NCBI RefSeq assembly: GCF_963674565.1
Contig: NZ_OY771430.1
Span: forward strand, 1-64,000
Origin: an uncultured Carboxylicivirga sp.
Lineage (GTDB): Bacteria; Bacteroidota; Bacteroidia; Bacteroidales; Marinilabiliaceae
Direction of reading: 5' to 3'
Length of the DNA stretch: 64,000 nucleotides
Positions 61,675-64,000 of this stretch are shown piece after piece; within the stretch, counting starts at the first letter, position 1, and each line of letters opens with the position of its first letter. The notes beneath the pieces were generated by a model. That model searched no databases. It saw only the letters and a list, made by a program, of their open reading frames with translations, and was not told where the DNA came from. The position numbers were made by a program, and so were the translations under genes.

Positions 61675-63150
61675 ATGGCAAAAGTGTTAACGCCTAGAAG
61701 TGAAAGTTATGCACAATGGTATAACGACCTTGTGTTGAAAGCAGATTTAGCTGAGAATTCAGCTGTAAGAGGATGTATGGTTATTAAACCATATGGCTAT
61801 GCCATTTGGGAAAAAATGCAGGCCCAATTAGATCGTATGTTTAAAGAAACAGGTCATGAGAATGCCTATTTCCCACTTTTTATTCCAAAATCTTTTTTTA
61901 GTAAAGAAGCAGATCATGTTGAAGGTTTTGCAAAGGAATGTGCCGTTGTAACCCATTACCGACTAATGAACAATCCTAATGGAGAAGGTGTAGTTGTTGA
62001 TCCGGAAGCAAAACTTGAGGAAGAATTAATTGTTCGACCAACTTCAGAAACGATTATCTGGAATACATATAAAAACTGGATTCAATCATACCGTGATCTT
62101 CCAATTAAATGTAACCAATGGGCAAACGTTGTTAGGTGGGAGATGCGTACGCGTTTATTTTTGAGAACAGCGGAATTTTTATGGCAGGAAGGTCATACGG
62201 CTCACTCTACCAAAGAAGAGGCAATTGAAGAGACAGAAACAATGATCAATGTTTATGCCGAGTTTGCTGAGAAATTTATGGCTGTTCCGGTTATTCAAGG
62301 ATTTAAGACTGCCAGTGAACGCTTCGCAGGTGCATTGGAGACTTATACCATTGAGGCCTTAATGCAGGATGGAAAGGCTTTGCAGTCAGGAACATCTCAT
62401 TTTCTTGGACAGAATTTTGCTAAAGCTTTCGATGTGAAGTTTGCAAGCAAAGAAGGAAAAGAAGATTATGTTTGGGCTACATCATGGGGAGTTTCAACTC
62501 GTTTAATGGGAGCCTTAATCATGGCTCACTCTGATGATAATGGATTAGTGTTGCCTCCGAAATTGGCTCCTATTCAGGTTGTTATTGTTCCAATTTATCG
62601 TAAGGATGAAGAATTGGAAAAAATAAAGGTTGTTGCTGAAGAAATCAAATCAAAGCTGATAGCTAAAGGGGTAGATGTTAAATTTGATTTCAGTGATAAT
62701 AAAAAACCTGGATGGAAATTTGCCGAATATGAATTGAAAGGTGTTCCTGTTCGTCTGGCCATTGGACCTAGAGATATTGAAAATGGTACAGTGGAATTAG
62801 CCCGTCGTGATACACTTTCAAAAGAAACAATTTCAATGGAGGGCATTGATGAGCATATTGTAAACCTTTTGGATGAGATTCAGGAGAACATTTATAATAA
62901 AGCAATTGACTTCAGATCTGAAAATACAACTCCGGTTGAATCATACGATGAGTTTAAGAAAGTATTGAACGAAAAAGGCGGATTTATTTTGGCTCATTGG
63001 GATGGTACTGAGGAAACAGAAAAACGCATTAAGGATGAAACAAAGGCAACTATCCGTTGTATTCCATTGGATCAACCTGATGAAGAAGGTATTTGTATGG
63101 TTACAGGTAAACCTTCGACTAAAAGAGTTTTGTTTGCAAGAGCATATTAA
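61675..63150 (+). CDS. proS: Prolyl-tRNA synthetase, archaeal/eukaryotic type
   Basis: The 491-residue class II enzyme attaches proline to its tRNA. It lacks the editing insertion of the long bacterial type and shows the short type's IVRPTSETIIWNTYKNWIQS, RWEMRTRLFLRTAEFLWQEGHTAH and TSHFLGQNFAKAFDV motifs, with a C-terminal anticodon domain and a zinc-like extension ending LFARAY. The 243-base region upstream (61432-61674), shared with the divergent lipoprotein gene, is AT-rich; I saw no clear regulatory site in it. Confidence 0.96.
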   Translation: MAKVLTPRSESYAQWYNDLVLKADLAENSAVRGCMVIKPYGYAIWEKMQAQLDRMFKETGHENAYFPLFIPKSFFSKEADHVEGFAKECAVVTHYRLMNNPNGEGVVVDPEAKLEEELIVRPTSETIIWNTYKNWIQSYRDLPIKCNQWANVVRWEMRTRLFLRTAEFLWQEGHTAHSTKEEAIEETETMINVYAEFAEKFMAVPVIQGFKTASERFAGALETYTIEALMQDGKALQSGTSHFLGQNFAKAFDVKFASKEGKEDYVWATSWGVSTRLMGALIMAHSDDNGLVLPPKLAPIQVVIVPIYRKDEELEKIKVVAEEIKSKLIAKGVDVKFDFSDNKKPGWKFAEYELKGVPVRLAIGPRDIENGTVELARRDTLSKETISMEGIDEHIVNLLDEIQENIYNKAIDFRSENTTPVESYDEFKKVLNEKGGFILAHWDGTEETEKRIKDETKATIRCIPLDQPDEEGICMVTGKPSTKRVLFARAY

Positions 63151-63174
63151 GCAATTCATTTAAGCATATACAGA

Positions 63175-63203
63175 GGGAAATCATTTTGATTTCCCTTTTT
63201 TTT
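63175..63203 (+). terminator. Terminator after proS
   Basis: GGGAAATC pairs with GATTTCCC around ATTTT, followed by T8. Confidence 0.9.
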
Positions 63204-63238
63204 GGCTTTATTTATAGGGTTAATAAAAACAGCTGAAT

Positions 63239-63931
63239 ATGAATCCAGATAATAAAATTCCCCAGGCCATTGTGCAATTGCTTAATTCTAAAGCAGTGGT
63301 TAAGCAGGATGTATATGCATCTACACATCGCTATTTTGAAATGTTGAAAGATGTGTTGAAAGAAGTTGTTGAAATATATAATCCACAGGTTCAACCTAAT
63401 GATCAGCGTTTAGAGCTTGCTTATACCGATAAAGGAGAGTTTGTGGTTCAACTGAAGGTGGCAGGCGATGTGCTGGTTTTTCATATGCATACCAATGCTT
63501 TTGTGTTTGATCGTGATCATGAAGTCTGGAAAAGTGAATACGTCACCAACAATTTAACGAATGCCTATTGTGGTGTAATTAATATTTATAATTTCTTACA
63601 TGATTCATTCAGATATAATCGTTTGAATGATTTGGGCTATTTGATAGCCAGGGTATTTATTAATAAAGACGGGCATTATTTTGTAGAAGGTAAAAGACAG
63701 AAAGGTACCGGCATTAATCATTTTGGAACATCGGTAATGAATGAAGAAAACTGGAAACAGATTGTTGAAACAGCTGTTTTATATGCGTTGGAGTTTGACT
63801 TACTGGTGCCGCCGTATGATGATATGAAGATTATTTCATTGATGCAAATGACGGATGAGATGCTTAATTCCAGAATGAGAACCGGTAAACGCCTTGGTTT
63901 TATCTACAATTCGGATGATGTAAAACAGTAA
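63239..63931 (+). CDS. Conserved protein of unknown function
   Basis: A 230-residue soluble protein without signal peptide or membrane span. It contains VLVFHMHTNAFVFDRDHEVWKS and NLTNAYCGVINIYNFLHDSFRYNRLNDLGYLIARVF, suggesting a compact alpha/beta fold. No catalytic motif or named family was recognised; I believe it is a conserved Bacteroidota protein. It is separated from proS by a terminator and lies 12 bases before pepT, so it is probably co-expressed with the peptidase. Confidence 0.8.
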   Translation: MNPDNKIPQAIVQLLNSKAVVKQDVYASTHRYFEMLKDVLKEVVEIYNPQVQPNDQRLELAYTDKGEFVVQLKVAGDVLVFHMHTNAFVFDRDHEVWKSEYVTNNLTNAYCGVINIYNFLHDSFRYNRLNDLGYLIARVFINKDGHYFVEGKRQKGTGINHFGTSVMNEENWKQIVETAVLYALEFDLLVPPYDDMKIISLMQMTDEMLNSRMRTGKRLGFIYNSDDVKQ

Positions 63932-63943
63932 CAAGAATATATA

Positions 63944-64000
63944 ATGAATAATTTATTAGATCGATTTTTAGGGTATGTTGAGATAGATACCCAATCGGAT
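63944..64000 (+). CDS. pepT: Peptidase T, N-terminal fragment (runs off window)
   Basis: Only 19 codons are visible, encoding MNNLLDRFLGYVEIDTQSD. The R-F-L-x-Y-V-x-x-D-T-Q-S-D pattern is the N-terminal signature of PepT, a zinc tripeptidase of the M20 family acting in the cytoplasm. The frame is open to the end of the window. Confidence 0.8.
   Translation, partial: MNNLLDRFLGYVEIDTQSD

Overview
The window is a gene-dense chromosomal segment of a low-GC member of the phylum Bacteroidota. The evidence is lineage-typical: a SusC/SusD/SusE starch-uptake set, type IX secretion system (T9SS) C-terminal sorting domains plus the T9SS protein PorD, type III glutamine synthetase, a bamD-rpoZ-coaBC-porD-recN cluster, a ddl-rluD-PASTA cluster, and promoters resembling TAnnTTTG. 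The mix of Sus-type glycan uptake with T9SS suggests a marine or anaerobic Bacteroidia lineage such as Marinilabiliales; that placement is inference. I saw no rRNA, tRNA, insertion sequence, CRISPR array or prophage.

Region 1 (1-2709) holds the end of glnN, then elbB and thpR. Region 2 (2699-22460) is a complete starch/maltodextrin utilisation locus in two arms around a LacI-type regulator. The left arm (minus strand) encodes an inner-membrane sugar transporter, beta-phosphoglucomutase, GH65 maltose phosphorylase and a SusA-like GH13 protein whose catalytic residues are largely replaced. The right arm (plus strand) encodes SusC, SusD, a SusE/F-like lipoprotein and two GH13 amylases, one with a T9SS sorting domain. 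Predicted flow: surface amylase cuts starch, SusCD(E) imports oligosaccharides, the periplasmic amylase trims them, the MFS carrier imports maltose, GH65 phosphorolysis gives glucose plus beta-glucose-1-phosphate, and PgmB makes glucose-6-phosphate. Candidate LacI operators with core GCAAAC(G)(A/G)TTGC lie upstream of both arms. A second conserved non-coding element (TTAAAGGTATTAGCA ... CATAAATCC) also occurs in both intergenic regions.

Region 3 (22470-47289) is mostly housekeeping: an exopolysaccharide initiating transferase, pcm, an MBL hydrolase, gcvP, a DUF4097-like exported protein, ddl, rluD-like, PASTA, rpmH, rsmG, an ECF sigma factor overlapping a GT2 glycosyltransferase, tgt, an LptF/G permease, an acyl-CoA carboxylase beta subunit with its biotin carrier, ispE, dnaB, an SDR, rlmD, a small proline-run peptide and a T9SS-secreted protein. 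Region 4 (47413-64000) holds a methyltransferase, an alpha-oxoamine synthase (serine palmitoyltransferase-like), bamD, rpoZ, coaBC, porD, recN, fabI, cysDN, a FadL-like outer-membrane protein paired with an unusual Ser/Arg-rich lipoprotein, proS, an unknown conserved protein and the start of pepT.

The items most worth following up are the catalytically degenerate SusA-like protein, the two shared non-coding elements in the starch locus, the small Pro6/Gly3 peptide next to a T9SS substrate, and the Ser/Arg-rich lipoprotein.
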